A stretch of 64,000 nucleotides of DNA from contig NZ_JAAXKZ010000004.1 in NCBI RefSeq assembly GCF_012911875.1, positions 45,398 to 109,397 on the forward strand. Direction: 5' to 3'. The position numbers were made by a program, and so were the translations under genes. This stretch comes from Pseudonocardia bannensis (GTDB taxonomy: Bacteria; Actinomycetota; Actinomycetes; Mycobacteriales; Pseudonocardiaceae). How positions within the stretch are numbered: position 1 is the stretch's first letter; each line of letters begins with the position of its first letter. The notes under the pieces were generated by a model that saw nothing but the letters and a program-made list of their open reading frames with translations, made no database searches and had not been told where the DNA came from. Below are positions 51,856 to 60,813 of this stretch, piece by piece.

Positions 51856-51964
51856 CGCCCACCTCCCCGGGTCGGAGGCGACCGTGCCACCCACCGCCAG
51901 CGGCGGGCCTGGTCCTGCCGGGTCGGACCTGGGCCGAGGCGTTCGCCCCACCGGGGCGTGCGGC

Positions 51965-52834
51965 TCAGCCGTCCGTGACCTCGGTCAGGAACTCCAGCAC
52001 CCTTCGTGTGAACACGTCGTTGTCGTCACCGGCGACCATGTGCCCGGTCGCGGACACGTCGACGTACCGGGAGCCGGGGATCAGCCCCAGCAGTTCGGCC
52101 ACCCCGTCGTCGCTGACGATGTCGGACTGCTCACCGCGGACGACCACGGTCGGCACCCGGACCCGGGCAGCGGCCGCCCGGGCCCGCTCGTAGGACGCCT
52201 CCCGCGTGGGCTCATCACTGATCCGCAGGAACGCCGGGTCCCAGTGCCAGTACCACCGGCCGTCCTCGCGCAGCCGCACGTTCTTGCGCAGGCCCTCCGG
52301 GCTGGACGGCCGGGTACGGTGCGGGTTGTAGGCGCGGACCGCCTCCGCGACCTCCTCGATGGAGCCGAACCCGTCGGGATGCGCCCGCATGAACGCCGTG
52401 ATCCGGGCGACGCCGGCCGCTTCGATCTTCGGCACGATGTCGACGAGCACCAGGGCCCGGGCCAGATCGCCCCGCTCGCCCTGCCCCACGAGCGAGGTCA
52501 TCCCGCCCATCGAGGCGCCGACCAGCACCGGACGTTCCCCGAGCGCGGCCACGACCGCGGCGAGGTCGGCGACCAGCGCACCGATCGAGTAGTCGCCGTC
52601 GGGGGCCCAGTCGCTGTCGCCGTGGCCACGGGAGTCGAGGGCGATCGAGTTCCAGCCCCGGGAGGCGAGTGTCGCCGCGGTGCGGAACCAGGAGTGTCTG
52701 GTCTGGCCACCGCCGTGCAGCAGCAGAACGGTGCCCTGCGACGCGCCACCCACGGCCGGCCAACGATCGCCGACGAGCCGGACCCCGGCGCCGTCGAACG
52801 CGACCTTCTCACCGGCGACGGGCGCCTCCGTCAC
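51965..52834 (-). CDS. Alpha/beta hydrolase
   Basis: A 289-residue alpha/beta-hydrolase fold protein. The oxyanion region is [15 protein letters not shown], the nucleophile elbow [17 protein letters not shown] (Ser in GASMGG), the acid is probably in [15 protein letters not shown] and the His in [17 protein letters not shown] at 52834 overlaps the stop of the enoyl-CoA hydratase gene as GTGA, so the two are coupled. A hydrolase after a hydratase fits thioester or ester cleavage in a degradative route, but the substrate is unknown. Confidence 0.9.
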   Translation of the reverse strand: MTEAPVAGEKVAFDGAGVRLVGDRWPAVGGASQGTVLLLHGGGQTRHSWFRTAATLASRGWNSIALDSRGHGDSDWAPDGDYSIGALVADLAAVVAALGERPVLVGASMGGMTSLVGQGERGDLARALVLVDIVPKIEAAGVARITAFMRAHPDGFGSIEEVAEAVRAYNPHRTRPSSPEGLRKNVRLREDGRWYWHWDPAFLRISDEPTREASYERARAAAARVRVPTVVVRGEQSDIVSDDGVAELLGLIPGSRYVDVSATGHMVAGDDNDVFTRRVLEFLTEVTDG

Positions 52835-53634
52835 GCCGTCGGCCCGGTGAACTTCGGGGCCCGCTTCTCCCGGTGCGCGGCGATGCCCTCCTGCACGTCG
52901 GGCAGCCCGAAGCCGTAGAACTCCAGCGCGAGCGACGCGTCGAAGGACGGGCCGGCGGCGCGGTACCAGTTGTTCAGCGCGTACTTCGTCCAGCTGATCG
53001 CGCTCGGTGCGCCGGCGACGAGCTTGCGGGCGACCTCCATGGCCTTGTCGTGCACCTCCTCGTCGTCGACGCACAGCGAGACGAGACCGATCCGCTCGGC
53101 CTCCTCCCCGGAGAGCGCGTCACAGGTGAGCAGGTAGTACTTGGCCTTCGCCATCCCGCACAGCAACGGCCAGTTGATCACCGCGTGGTCGCCCGCGGCG
53201 ACGCCGAGCCGGGTGTGCCCGTCGACGATCTTGGCCTTGCGGCCGGCGATGGAGATGTCGGCGAGCAGCGCGACGGCGAGCCCGGCGCCGACGGCGGGGC
53301 CGTGGATCGCCGACACGATCGGCTTCGAGCAGTTGATCACGTTGTAGACGAGGTCGCGGGCCTCGCGCAGCGCCCGGGTACGCACCACCGGGTCGTTCGC
53401 CATCTCGGTGACCAGGTCGAACGAGCCGCCGGCGGAGAACGCCTTGCCGGCGCCCTGGACGACCACGACACGCACGGTCTCGTCACGATCGATCACCGGC
53501 CAGACGTCCGCCAGTTGCTCGTGCTCGGCCGGACCGACCGCGTTGAGGTTGGGCCCGTCGAGAACGATCCGAAGGATCCCGTCCTCCGGGCGTTCGAAGC
53601 GCAGCGCGGAGAACCTGGCGTAAGCATCCGACAT
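52831..53634 (-). CDS. Enoyl-CoA hydratase/isomerase family protein
   Basis: A 267-residue crotonase. [20 protein letters not shown] starts the fold; the oxyanion strands are [20 protein letters not shown] and [40 protein letters not shown] is the substrate segment, where the usual PExG hydratase glutamate is replaced by VAAGDH. ATG at 53634 precedes a familiar N-terminus. It shares an operon with the alpha/beta hydrolase that follows. The reaction may be isomerisation or decarboxylation instead of hydration. Confidence 0.92.
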   Translation of the reverse strand: MSDAYARFSALRFERPEDGILRIVLDGPNLNAVGPAEHEQLADVWPVIDRDETVRVVVVQGAGKAFSAGGSFDLVTEMANDPVVRTRALREARDLVYNVINCSKPIVSAIHGPAVGAGLAVALLADISIAGRKAKIVDGHTRLGVAAGDHAVINWPLLCGMAKAKYYLLTCDALSGEEAERIGLVSLCVDDEEVHDKAMEVARKLVAGAPSAISWTKYALNNWYRAAGPSFDASLALEFYGFGLPDVQEGIAAHREKRAPKFTGPTA

Positions 53635-53703
53635 GCGTCGCACCCTAACCGCTGACCTCGGTAACGGATTGTCCGGCGAGCCCTCCGCGTGCGTGCCGCC
53701 CGT

Positions 53704-53739
53704 CACCTTGTCACCATCGGGTCCCGCGGTGACAAGGTG
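53704..53739. promoter_or_regulatory. 12-bp inverted repeat upstream of the O-methyltransferase gene
   Basis: CACCTTGTCACC (53704-53715) and GGTGACAAGGTG (53728-53739) form a perfect 12-bp inverted repeat with a 12-bp spacer, ending six bases before the ATG and covering the Shine-Dalgarno region. An operator or a translation-blocking hairpin is plausible. Confidence 0.5.
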
Positions 53740-53745
53740 GAGGCC

Positions 53746-54423
53746 ATGAGCGACGGACAGGCGCAGTGGAGCGCGGTCGACGACTACATCACCGATCTTC
53801 TCGTCGGACCTGATCCCGCGCTCGACGCCGCGCTGGAGGCCAACGCCCGGGCCGGCCTACCGGCCATCGACGTCTCTCCCGCGCAGGGCAAGCTGCTGCA
53901 CCTGCTCGCCCGGTCCATCGACGCGCGCCAGATCCTGGAGATCGGGACGCTCGGCGGCTACAGCACGATCTGGCTGGCCCGGGCGCTACCCGCGGACGGA
54001 CGGCTGATCACTCTCGAGTACTCGCCCGTGCACGCCCAGGTCGCCGCGTCGAACATCGCGCGCGCCGGGCTCGACAAGATCGTCGAGATCCGGCAGGGGC
54101 GCGCGCTCGACACGCTGCCCCGCGTGGCCGACGACATCGACGAGCCCTTCGACCTGGTCTTCATCGACGCCGACAAGCCGTCGAACGCCGACTACTTCAA
54201 GTGGGCGCTGCGCCTGACCCGGCCGCGGGGCGTCATCATCGTCGACAACGTCGTGCGCGGCGGGCGCGTGCTCGAGGCGGACAGCGACGACGCCGCGGTG
54301 CAGGGCACCCGCCGGTTCAACGAGGTGCTCGCCGCCGAGACCCGGGTCAGCGCGACCGAGATCCAGACGGTGGGCAGCAAGGGCCACGACGGCTTCGCCC
54401 TCGCCGTGGTCCTGGAGGCCTGA
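53746..54423 (+). CDS. SAM-dependent O-methyltransferase (class I, COMT-type)
   Basis: A 225-residue catechol-type O-methyltransferase. The SAM-binding motif is [20 protein letters not shown], the metal-binding residues are in [20 protein letters not shown] and [18 protein letters not shown] (the Asp-Asp-Asn set), and the C-terminus is [14 protein letters not shown] at 53746 follows GGTGGAGG, which lies in a perfect inverted repeat. Homologues methylate catechols or caffeoyl-CoA; the bacterial substrate is unknown. It precedes the acyl-CoA dehydrogenase by 99 bp in the same direction. Confidence 0.92.
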   Translation: MSDGQAQWSAVDDYITDLLVGPDPALDAALEANARAGLPAIDVSPAQGKLLHLLARSIDARQILEIGTLGGYSTIWLARALPADGRLITLEYSPVHAQVAASNIARAGLDKIVEIRQGRALDTLPRVADDIDEPFDLVFIDADKPSNADYFKWALRLTRPRGVIIVDNVVRGGRVLEADSDDAAVQGTRRFNEVLAAETRVSATEIQTVGSKGHDGFALAVVLEA

Positions 54424-54522
54424 GCGGGCGGCCGGTTCCCGACCCCCATCACGGTTATGGCCTGGCGGGCCGCCGACTACCGTCGCCACCGGCCCACCGC
54501 CCGACGAGAGTGAGACAACGAC

Positions 54523-55680
54523 GTGGATCCCGCTGACCTGGCCGACGTGCTGTCCTCGGTGCGCGAGTTCATCCGCTCCGAGGTCGTGCCGCTCGAGGAG
54601 CAGATCGACGAGCAGAATGAGATCCCGGCCTCGCTCGTCGAGCAGTGCAAGGCGATGGGCCTCTACGGCTTCACCATCCCCGAGGAGTACGGCGGCCTGG
54701 GGCTCACCACGGCCGAGGAGGTCCAGCTCGTCTTCGAGCTCGGCTACACCACCCCGGCGCTGCGGTCGCTGTTCGGCACGAACAACGGCATCGCCGGGCA
54801 CGTGCTGCTCGAGGGCGCCACCGACGATCAGAAGAAGGCGTGGCTCCCGCGGCTGGCCAGCGGCGAGGTGACCGCGTCGTTCGGGCTGACCGAGGCCGAC
54901 GCCGGCTCCGACCCGTCCACGCTCACCACCACCGCCCGCCGTGACGGCTCGGACTGGGTGATCAACGGTTCGAAGCGCTACATCACCAACGCCCCGGTCG
55001 CCGACGTGATCATGGTGTTCGCCCGCACCAACCCCGACGCCCCGGGCAACCGCGGCATCTCCACGTTCCTGGTCCCGGCCGACACCCCCGGGCTCTCCAT
55101 CGGCCCCAAGGACCACAAGATGGGCCAGTTCGGCGCCTGGACCGCGGACGTCTACCTCGATGACGTCCGCGTCCCCGCCGACGCCGTCATCGGCGGCGAG
55201 GACGGGATCGACAAGGGGTTCCTCACCGCGGCCAAGTGCCTGGCCCACGGCCGGGTGCACATCGCCGCGCTGTGCGTCGGCATGGCGAACCGGCTCGTCG
55301 AGGAGTCGGTGGCCTTCGCCCAGACCCGGCAGGCGGGCGGTAAGCCGATCGCCACGTTCCAGCTGGTGCAGGGCCTGATCGCGGACTCGGTGACCGACTA
55401 CTACGCGGGCCGCGCACTGGTGCTGGAGACCGCGCGGGCGTTCGACGCCGGCACCGACAAGGTGGCCGGGCCGTCGGCGGCCAAGTACTTCTGCAGCGAG
55501 ATGGTGGGCCGGGTGGCCGACCGGGCGGTGCAGGTGCACGGTGGCGCGGGCTACATGCGCGGGGTCGCCGTCGAGCGGTTCTACCGCGACGCCCGGCTGT
55601 TCCGCATCTACGAGGGCACCAGCCAGATCCAGCAGGTCATCATCGCCCGCCACGCCCTGGGCAAGGCCGCGCGCGGCTGA
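54523..55680 (+). CDS. Acyl-CoA dehydrogenase
   Basis: A 385-residue FAD-dependent acyl-CoA dehydrogenase. Family blocks are FTIPEEYGGLGLTTAEEVQL, ASFGLTEADAGSDPSTLTTT (FAD/substrate loop), GSKRYITNAPVADVIMVFAR and VQVHGGAGYMRGVAVERFYR. The catalytic base is the Glu in RIYEGTSQIQQVIIARH, as in short- and medium-chain enzymes. GTG at 54523 begins the conserved N-terminus. With the nearby hydratases, ligase and CoA transferase it fits a beta-oxidation-like route, though no thiolase is present in the window. Confidence 0.95.
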   Translation: MDPADLADVLSSVREFIRSEVVPLEEQIDEQNEIPASLVEQCKAMGLYGFTIPEEYGGLGLTTAEEVQLVFELGYTTPALRSLFGTNNGIAGHVLLEGATDDQKKAWLPRLASGEVTASFGLTEADAGSDPSTLTTTARRDGSDWVINGSKRYITNAPVADVIMVFARTNPDAPGNRGISTFLVPADTPGLSIGPKDHKMGQFGAWTADVYLDDVRVPADAVIGGEDGIDKGFLTAAKCLAHGRVHIAALCVGMANRLVEESVAFAQTRQAGGKPIATFQLVQGLIADSVTDYYAGRALVLETARAFDAGTDKVAGPSAAKYFCSEMVGRVADRAVQVHGGAGYMRGVAVERFYRDARLFRIYEGTSQIQQVIIARHALGKAARG

Positions 55681-55704
55681 CCTCCACCCCTTTCCCGGCG
55701 GCGC

Positions 55705-55900
55705 CTCGCCGAGCACGTGCTCGACGAGGCCCGCCGCCGCGGCTACCGGGCGATGCAGTTCAACGCCGTGGTCGAGGTCCACACGCGCGGTCTGGCTGTG
55801 GCGGTCGCCCGGGTTCGAGGTGATCGGCACGGTGCCCCGCGCGTTCCGGCATCCGACGGCCGGGGCCGTCGGGCTGCACATCATGCACCGCGAACTCTGA
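55705..55900 (+). pseudogene. GNAT acetyltransferase C-terminal remnant with frameshift
   Basis: Two plus-strand frames together give the end of a GNAT N-acetyltransferase: VLDEARRRGYRAMQFNAVVE in the first and GFEVIGTVPRAFRHPTAGAV then GLHIMHREL to the stop at 55900 in the second. The join needs a frameshift near 55790, and the N-terminal half is absent. The sequence follows the acyl-CoA dehydrogenase stop by 25 bp, so a deletion probably removed the gene's start. Confidence 0.8.
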
Positions 55901-55919
55901 ACACCACCCCGGGACAGCA

Positions 55920-55958
55920 GAACGCCGGGCCCGCGCACATGGCGCGGACCCGGCGTTC
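55920..55958. terminator. Terminator downstream of ctaF
   Basis: GAACGCCGGGCCCGCGC pairs with GCGCGGACCCGGCGTTC around ACATG, a 17-bp stem with one mismatch, between the GNAT remnant and the 3' end of ctaF. Confidence 0.8.
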
Positions 55959-55966
55959 GGGTGAGC

Positions 55967-56365
55967 TCAGTGGTTGGCGGGCCGGATGTGGTACTCGAAG
56001 ACCAGGCCGCCCACCGTGATCAGCAGGATCACGACGGCGATGACGATCAGCCAGACGTAGAAGAACGCCAGCCCGATACCGACCAGCGCCGCGGACGCCG
56101 CGACGGCCACCGGCCAGTAGCTGCCGGGCGAGAAGAAGCCGACCTCGCCCGCCCCGTCGGAGACCTCGGCGTCCGGGTTGTCCTCCGGGCGCTCCTCCAA
56201 CCGCCGTGAGACGAACCGGAAGTAGGTGCCGACGATCAGCGACAGGCCGCCGGTGAGGAACAGCGCGGCCACGCCGACCGGCTCCTGGGTCAGGACCGTG
56301 TAGACGATCGCCGCCACGAAGAAGAAAGCGGTGCAGATCTCGAAGACCCGGGACTCGACCTTCAT
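55967..56365 (-). CDS. ctaF: Cytochrome c oxidase subunit IV (actinobacterial CtaF)
   Basis: A 132-residue, four-helix subunit of the actinobacterial aa3 oxidase in the bcc-aa3 supercomplex. MKVESRVFEICTAFFFVAAI starts the protein; TGGLSLIVGTYFRFVSRRLE ends the second helix, a short acidic loop follows (EDNPDAEVSDGAGEVGFFSP), then GSYWPVAVAASAALVGIGLA and a fourth helix before EYHIRP. This is the usual size and pattern. It follows ctaC by 24 bp in the same operon and ends before a strong hairpin. Confidence 0.95.
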   Translation of the reverse strand: MKVESRVFEICTAFFFVAAIVYTVLTQEPVGVAALFLTGGLSLIVGTYFRFVSRRLEERPEDNPDAEVSDGAGEVGFFSPGSYWPVAVAASAALVGIGLAFFYVWLIVIAVVILLITVGGLVFEYHIRPANH

Positions 56366-56389
56366 CGGTGAATGCTCCTCTACGCCCGG

Positions 56390-57349
56390 TCAGCCGCTGG
56401 TCGGCAGGGTGGCCGCACGCTGGGTGCGGTCGGTGGCGAACGGGTAGGTGGTGATGGCCTCCGGCGCGCACCACTCACCGCAGTTCAGCGCCTGCAGTGC
56501 CTCACCCGCGGTGTACGGGACGCCCGTCTGCGGGTTGTTCTGGCTGCGGAGCGCGATGTACCTGTCGTAGAGGGCCGGCTGCAGTGCACGGACCTCGAAG
56601 TTCATCGCTGCGTGGTAGGCACCGCACAGCTCGGCGCACCGGCCGACGAACGCACCCTCACGCTCGATGCGGTCGATCACGAAGGTGTTGTCGGTGTCGT
56701 TCTTCTCCGGCATCGGGAAGACGTCGCGCTTGAACAGGAACTCCGGCACCCAGAAGCTGTGGATGACGTCCTTGGACCCGATCGTGAACTCGATGCTGCG
56801 GTCGGTCGGCAGCACCAGGATCGGGATGGTGGAGCTCGTGCCCAGCGTCTCGATCGGCCCGCCCTCGGGGGTGCGCGTGCCGGTGTAGTCGAACTGCCAG
56901 TTCCACTGGAAGCCGGTCACCGCGACCCGGACGTCGGGGGTCGAGCTGCCCTTGTCCACGTACTGCTGCACGTTCACCGTGAAGCCGAACAGAACGGCCA
57001 CGATGATGGTCGGCACGACCGTGAAGACGATCTCGACCGGCAGGTTGTACTGGGTCTGGCGTGGCGGGGTCTCGTCGTCGCCCTTGCGCTTGCGGTGGAA
57101 GGCCACCGCCCAGAACATCGCGCCCCAGGTGATGACACCCACGATCAGCGCCGCGACGGCCGACCAGGTCCACAGCTCGCGCATGGCCTCGGCCTGCGGC
57201 GTGACGCCGACGGGCCAGCCGAAGCGGAGGACCTCGTCCACCGAGCAGCCGGTGGTCAGCGGGATGACCAGGGCGGACAACCCGGCCAGCTTCGCCGACC
57301 GCCCGAAACCGGTGCGGCGGCGGTCTCCCCCGCGCTGTGCTCGGCCCAC
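56390..57349 (-). CDS. ctaC: Cytochrome c oxidase subunit II
   Basis: The 319-residue subunit that receives electrons at the CuA centre. A lipobox (IPLTTGC) is followed by two membrane helices (TWSAVAALIVGVITWGAMFW and PVEIVFTVVPTIIVAVLFGF). The CuA domain has GFQWNWQFDYTGTRTPEGGP, the first ligand His in VIHSFWVPEFLFKRDVFPMP, and the cluster GRCAELCGAYHAAMNFEVRA with two Cys, His and Met. GTG at 57349 follows AGGGAGGCGGCGAGCA. It heads the ctaC-ctaF operon, divergent from asnB. Confidence 0.96.
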   Translation of the reverse strand: MGRAQRGGDRRRTGFGRSAKLAGLSALVIPLTTGCSVDEVLRFGWPVGVTPQAEAMRELWTWSAVAALIVGVITWGAMFWAVAFHRKRKGDDETPPRQTQYNLPVEIVFTVVPTIIVAVLFGFTVNVQQYVDKGSSTPDVRVAVTGFQWNWQFDYTGTRTPEGGPIETLGTSSTIPILVLPTDRSIEFTIGSKDVIHSFWVPEFLFKRDVFPMPEKNDTDNTFVIDRIEREGAFVGRCAELCGAYHAAMNFEVRALQPALYDRYIALRSQNNPQTGVPYTAGEALQALNCGEWCAPEAITTYPFATDRTQRAATLPTSG

Positions 57350-57548
57350 TGCTCGCCGCCTCCCTGACCTCGTACGTGTGGTGGTGGTGCGCCCGTAACG
57401 GCCGCGACGGCGACAGCGCCGGACGGGCCGGGGCCGACCTCGTGCGCACACGTCTTCGACCCGGCGTAGAGCCTAGCCGAGCAGATCGCCGGATCGCCTC
57501 TCGGGTGTGGCTCGGGCTCCCCCCACCCTCTCGGCATACTGACTCGCT

Positions 57549-59483
57549 GTGTGCGGACTGCTGGGACTGCTGACCGCCGGGGCTGACGCAGCCGACCGGA
57601 TCGAGCCGATGGCGCGCGCACTGCGCTGCCAGCGGCACCGCGGACCGGACGAGAGCGGTACCTGGAACGACGCCGACGTGGTGTTCGGGTTCAACCGGTT
57701 GTCGATCATCGACGTCGAGAACTCGCACCAGCCGCTGCACTACGCGGACGGGCGCTACACCATCGTCTTCAACGGCGAGATCTACAACTACCTGGAACTG
57801 CGGGCCGAGCTCGCGGACCGGCACGGCGCGACGTTCGCCACCGAGGGCGACACCGAGGCGATCGTCGCGGCCTACCACCACTGGGGCCCGGACGCGGTGC
57901 GCCGGCTGCGCGGGATGTTCACGTTCCTGATCTGGGACAGCCAGGAACGGGTGCTGTTCGGCGCCCGCGACCCGTTCGGCATCAAGCCGCTGTTCTTCGC
58001 GACGGGCCCGGCGGGCGTCGCGTTCGCCAGCGAGAAGAAGAGCCTGCTCGAGATCGCCCCGGCCCTCGGGCTGGGCGACGGGACCACCGGCGACCTCGAC
58101 GCCGCGGCCCTGCAGCACTACCTGCTGCTGCAGTACGTCCCCGAACCGGCGACGCTGCACCGCGCGATCCGCCGGGTCGAGTCCGGCACGTACGTCACGG
58201 TGCGCCCCGGCGGCGAGATCGACCACGAGCGCTACTTCGTCCCGACGTTCGACGCGCCTCCGTCCGGGGCGCCCACCAACCCGCACGCGGTGGCCGCACT
58301 GCACGGGCGGATCGCCGACGTGCTGCGCGACTCGGTCGCCAAGCACATGCGCGCGGACGTGACGGTCGGCGCGTTCCTGTCCGGAGGTATCGACTCCACC
58401 GCGATCGCCGCGCTCGCCAAGGAGCACAACCCGGACCTGATCACGTTCACCACCGGGTTCGAGCGCGAGGGCTACTCCGAGGTCGACGTGGCCGCCGAGT
58501 CGGCCGCCGCGATCGGGGTGCGCCACGTCGTCCGCACCGTCAAGCCCGACGAGATGATGGAGGCGCTGCCGCTCATCGTCTGGTACCTCGACGACCCGGT
58601 GGCCGACCCGGCGCTCGTCCCGCTCTGGTTCATCGCCCGCGAGGCGCGCCAGCACGTCAAGGTCGTGCTGTCCGGGGAGGGCGCCGACGAGCTGTTCGGC
58701 GGCTACACGATCTACCGCGAGCCGTTGTCGCTGGCTCCGTTCGAGAAGGTGCCGGGCGCGCTGCGCGGCCTGCTCGGGCGGGCGTCGACCCGGCTGCCGG
58801 AAGGGATGCGCGGCAAGGACCTGCTGCGCCGGGGGGCGTTGTCGCTGGAGCAGCGCTACTACGGCAACGCGCGGATCTTCCGCGACGACCAGCTGGCCGG
58901 GGTGCTGCGCCGCTACGACCCGCGGCGCTCGCACACCGACGTCACCGCAGCGCACTACCGCGACTCGGCGGCCTGGGACCCGGTCGCCCGGATGCAGCAC
59001 GTCGACCTGTTCACCTGGCTGCGCGGCGACATCCTGGTCAAGGCCGACAAGATGACCATGGCCAACTCGCTCGAGCTGCGGGTGCCGTTCCTCGACCCCG
59101 AGGTGTTCGGCGTCGCGTCCGGACTGCCGCTGTCGCAGAAGATCACCGAGAACACGACGAAGTACGCACTGCGCCGGGCGCTGGACGGGATCGTGCCGGC
59201 GCATGTCCTGAACCGCCGCAAGCTGGGCTTCCCGGTGCCGATCCGGCACTGGCTGCGCGACGAGATGTACGCGTGGGCGCGCGACATCATCTGCGACTCG
59301 CAGGCCGACCACCTCGTGGACCTGCTCGCGGTGCAACGGATGCTCGACGCGCACCGGGACGGACCGGTCGACCACAGCCGGCGGATCTGGACCCTGCTGG
59401 TGTTCCTGCTCTGGCACGGCATCTTCGTGGAGCAGCGGATCCGTCCCGAGATCCCCGAGCCGGCCTACCCGGTCCGGCTCTGA
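57549..59483 (+). CDS. asnB: Asparagine synthase (glutamine-hydrolysing)
   Basis: Converts aspartate, glutamine and ATP to asparagine. The start MCGLLGLL exposes Cys1 of the class II glutaminase after Met removal; QRHRGPDESGTWNDADVVFG, FNRLSIIDVENSHQPLHYAD and FNGEIYNYLELR complete that domain. The synthetase domain has the PP-loop GAFLSGGIDSTAIAALAKEH and VLSGEGADELFGGYTIYREP. At 644 aa it is full length. GTG at 57549. Its place beside ctaC matches M. tuberculosis asnB (Rv2201). Confidence 0.96.
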   Translation: MCGLLGLLTAGADAADRIEPMARALRCQRHRGPDESGTWNDADVVFGFNRLSIIDVENSHQPLHYADGRYTIVFNGEIYNYLELRAELADRHGATFATEGDTEAIVAAYHHWGPDAVRRLRGMFTFLIWDSQERVLFGARDPFGIKPLFFATGPAGVAFASEKKSLLEIAPALGLGDGTTGDLDAAALQHYLLLQYVPEPATLHRAIRRVESGTYVTVRPGGEIDHERYFVPTFDAPPSGAPTNPHAVAALHGRIADVLRDSVAKHMRADVTVGAFLSGGIDSTAIAALAKEHNPDLITFTTGFEREGYSEVDVAAESAAAIGVRHVVRTVKPDEMMEALPLIVWYLDDPVADPALVPLWFIAREARQHVKVVLSGEGADELFGGYTIYREPLSLAPFEKVPGALRGLLGRASTRLPEGMRGKDLLRRGALSLEQRYYGNARIFRDDQLAGVLRRYDPRRSHTDVTAAHYRDSAAWDPVARMQHVDLFTWLRGDILVKADKMTMANSLELRVPFLDPEVFGVASGLPLSQKITENTTKYALRRALDGIVPAHVLNRRKLGFPVPIRHWLRDEMYAWARDIICDSQADHLVDLLAVQRMLDAHRDGPVDHSRRIWTLLVFLLWHGIFVEQRIRPEIPEPAYPVRL

Positions 59484-59695
59484 GGCCCGCCCTCACCACG
59501 CGAGTCGCGGGACCTCCGCACCGGTTCGGACGAGTCCGGGGCGCCGCCGCGCCCGGCGCCGCCGGCTCGTCCGGGGTGGCCTGATCTCGACGCCCGCTCC
59601 GGGCCCGAGCACGTCCTCGTCCCGGCCCGATCGCGCCGTGTTTCCGTAGGACTGGGCGAGTCACGCAGTACCGTCACACGACCTTGATTCAGGGC

Positions 59696-59724
59696 TTGAC
59701 TCAATCTCAAGTCAGCGCTATAAC
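59696..59724 (+). promoter_or_regulatory. Promoter with overlapping heat-shock operator for the hsp20 operon
   Basis: TTGACT (59696-59701), a 17-bp spacer and TATAAC (59719-59724) form a near-consensus sigma-A promoter 54 bp before the hsp20 start. The CTTGA-n7-TCAAG inverted repeat overlaps the -35 element, and a further CTTGA lies at 59683. This resembles HAIR-type operators of HspR, so the downstream MerR-like protein probably represses here. Confidence 0.75.
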
Positions 59725-59777
59725 TTTTCTCGTCAGGTCACTGCCAGGTTGGCAGCACTACGAGAGGAGAAGCCCCG

Positions 59778-60215
59778 ATGCTGCTCAACTACGAGCCGTT
59801 CGCGAACGTCGACGCGTTCCGCCTGCTGGACCGGCTGGCCGGCTCGGCCGCACACCCTGCGCGCACCGGCATGCCGATGGACGTCTACCGGCTCGACGAC
59901 CACTTCATCGCCACCTTCGATCTGCCGGGCGTCGACCCGGGCTCGATCGACGTCACCGTCGAGGGCAACAACTTGACCGTGCGCGCCGAGCGCAGCACCC
60001 CGCACGAGGCCGGGGACTGGCTGGTCGCCGAGCGACCGCGTGGCACCTTCAGCCGGCAGTTGATGTTGGGCCGTGGCCTGGACACCGATCAGTTGGCCGC
60101 GACCTACCGCGACGGCGTCCTGACCGTCACGATCCCGGTGGCCGAGCGGGCCAAGCCCCGGCGCATCGCGATCTCCCACGAGGGCGAGCAGCAGGCCTTG
60201 ACCGGGCATTCCTGA
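59778..60215 (+). CDS. Hsp20-family small heat-shock protein
   Basis: A 145-residue alpha-crystallin-type chaperone that holds unfolding proteins. The alpha-crystallin domain runs from PMDVYRLDDHFIATFDLPGV through NNLTVRAERSTPHEAGDWLV to RQLMLGRGLDTDQLAATYRD and GVLTVTIPVAERAKPRRIAI, including the conserved GVL motif. ATG at 59778 follows GAGAGGAG. It has a strong promoter with an overlapping inverted repeat and is followed 88 bp later by a MerR-like regulator gene, as in other actinobacterial hsp20-regulator pairs. Confidence 0.95.
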   Translation: MLLNYEPFANVDAFRLLDRLAGSAAHPARTGMPMDVYRLDDHFIATFDLPGVDPGSIDVTVEGNNLTVRAERSTPHEAGDWLVAERPRGTFSRQLMLGRGLDTDQLAATYRDGVLTVTIPVAERAKPRRIAISHEGEQQALTGHS

Positions 60216-60303
60216 CCCCCGAGCGATCCGACCGGCATGATCCGTCGACGATCGGGAGGCAGATGACAGCAGACGAGACAACATCACAGATCGCAGGACA
60301 CCG

Positions 60304-60705
60304 ATGAACCTGAACAGGCTGGACGACGAGGACTACCCGGCCGTGACGATGGGTCAGGCCGCGGAGCTCCTCGGCGTCCAGCCTGCCTTCCTGCGCAGCC
60401 TGGACGCCGGGGACGTGATCCGGCCGCACCGCACCGGCGGTGGACACCGGCGCTACTCGCGCCGCCAGCTGTCCGTCGCCGCGCGGCTGCGCGCCCTGTT
60501 CGACGAGGGACACACGCTGGCCTCCGCGCACCGGATCGTCACCCTGGAGGACGAGTTGGCCGGAGCCGGACGCGAGTTGCGCGAGGCGCAGAGCGATCTC
60601 GACGAACGCACCGACGAGCTGGCGCAGGCCCGCAGCGAACTGCGCGACGCCGAGACACATATCGCCGACCTCACCCGCCGGCTGGACTCGCTCCGGGACG
60701 ATTGA
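60304..60705 (+). CDS. MerR-family regulator, HspR-like, with coiled-coil tail
   Basis: A 133-residue protein. The winged-helix start TMGQAAELLGVQPAFLRSLD and DVIRPHRTGGGHRRYSRRQL is the MerR fold, where GGGHRRYS is the wing. The rest is a long heptad-rich helix (LEDELAGAGRELREAQSDLD, ERTDELAQARSELRDAETHI), longer than in standard HspR, suggesting dimerisation and perhaps interaction with the chaperone. It is probably an autorepressor of the hsp20 operon through the operator at 59680-59716. ATG at 60304. Confidence 0.93.
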   Translation: MNLNRLDDEDYPAVTMGQAAELLGVQPAFLRSLDAGDVIRPHRTGGGHRRYSRRQLSVAARLRALFDEGHTLASAHRIVTLEDELAGAGRELREAQSDLDERTDELAQARSELRDAETHIADLTRRLDSLRDD

Positions 60706-60813
60706 GCAACCGGGGCCCCCGCCGGCGTCGCGCACCACGCCGCGCGTGGCCGCAGGGCGTACGGCAGGTCGCGGGTGAACGCCGAGGCGGGCCGGCCCGC
60801 CCACGGACCGCCC

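Noticed and set aside
56658..59417. A 919-codon minus-strand frame over asnB
   Set aside because: Antisense shadow of asnB and part of ctaC; no family pattern, and both real genes are certain.
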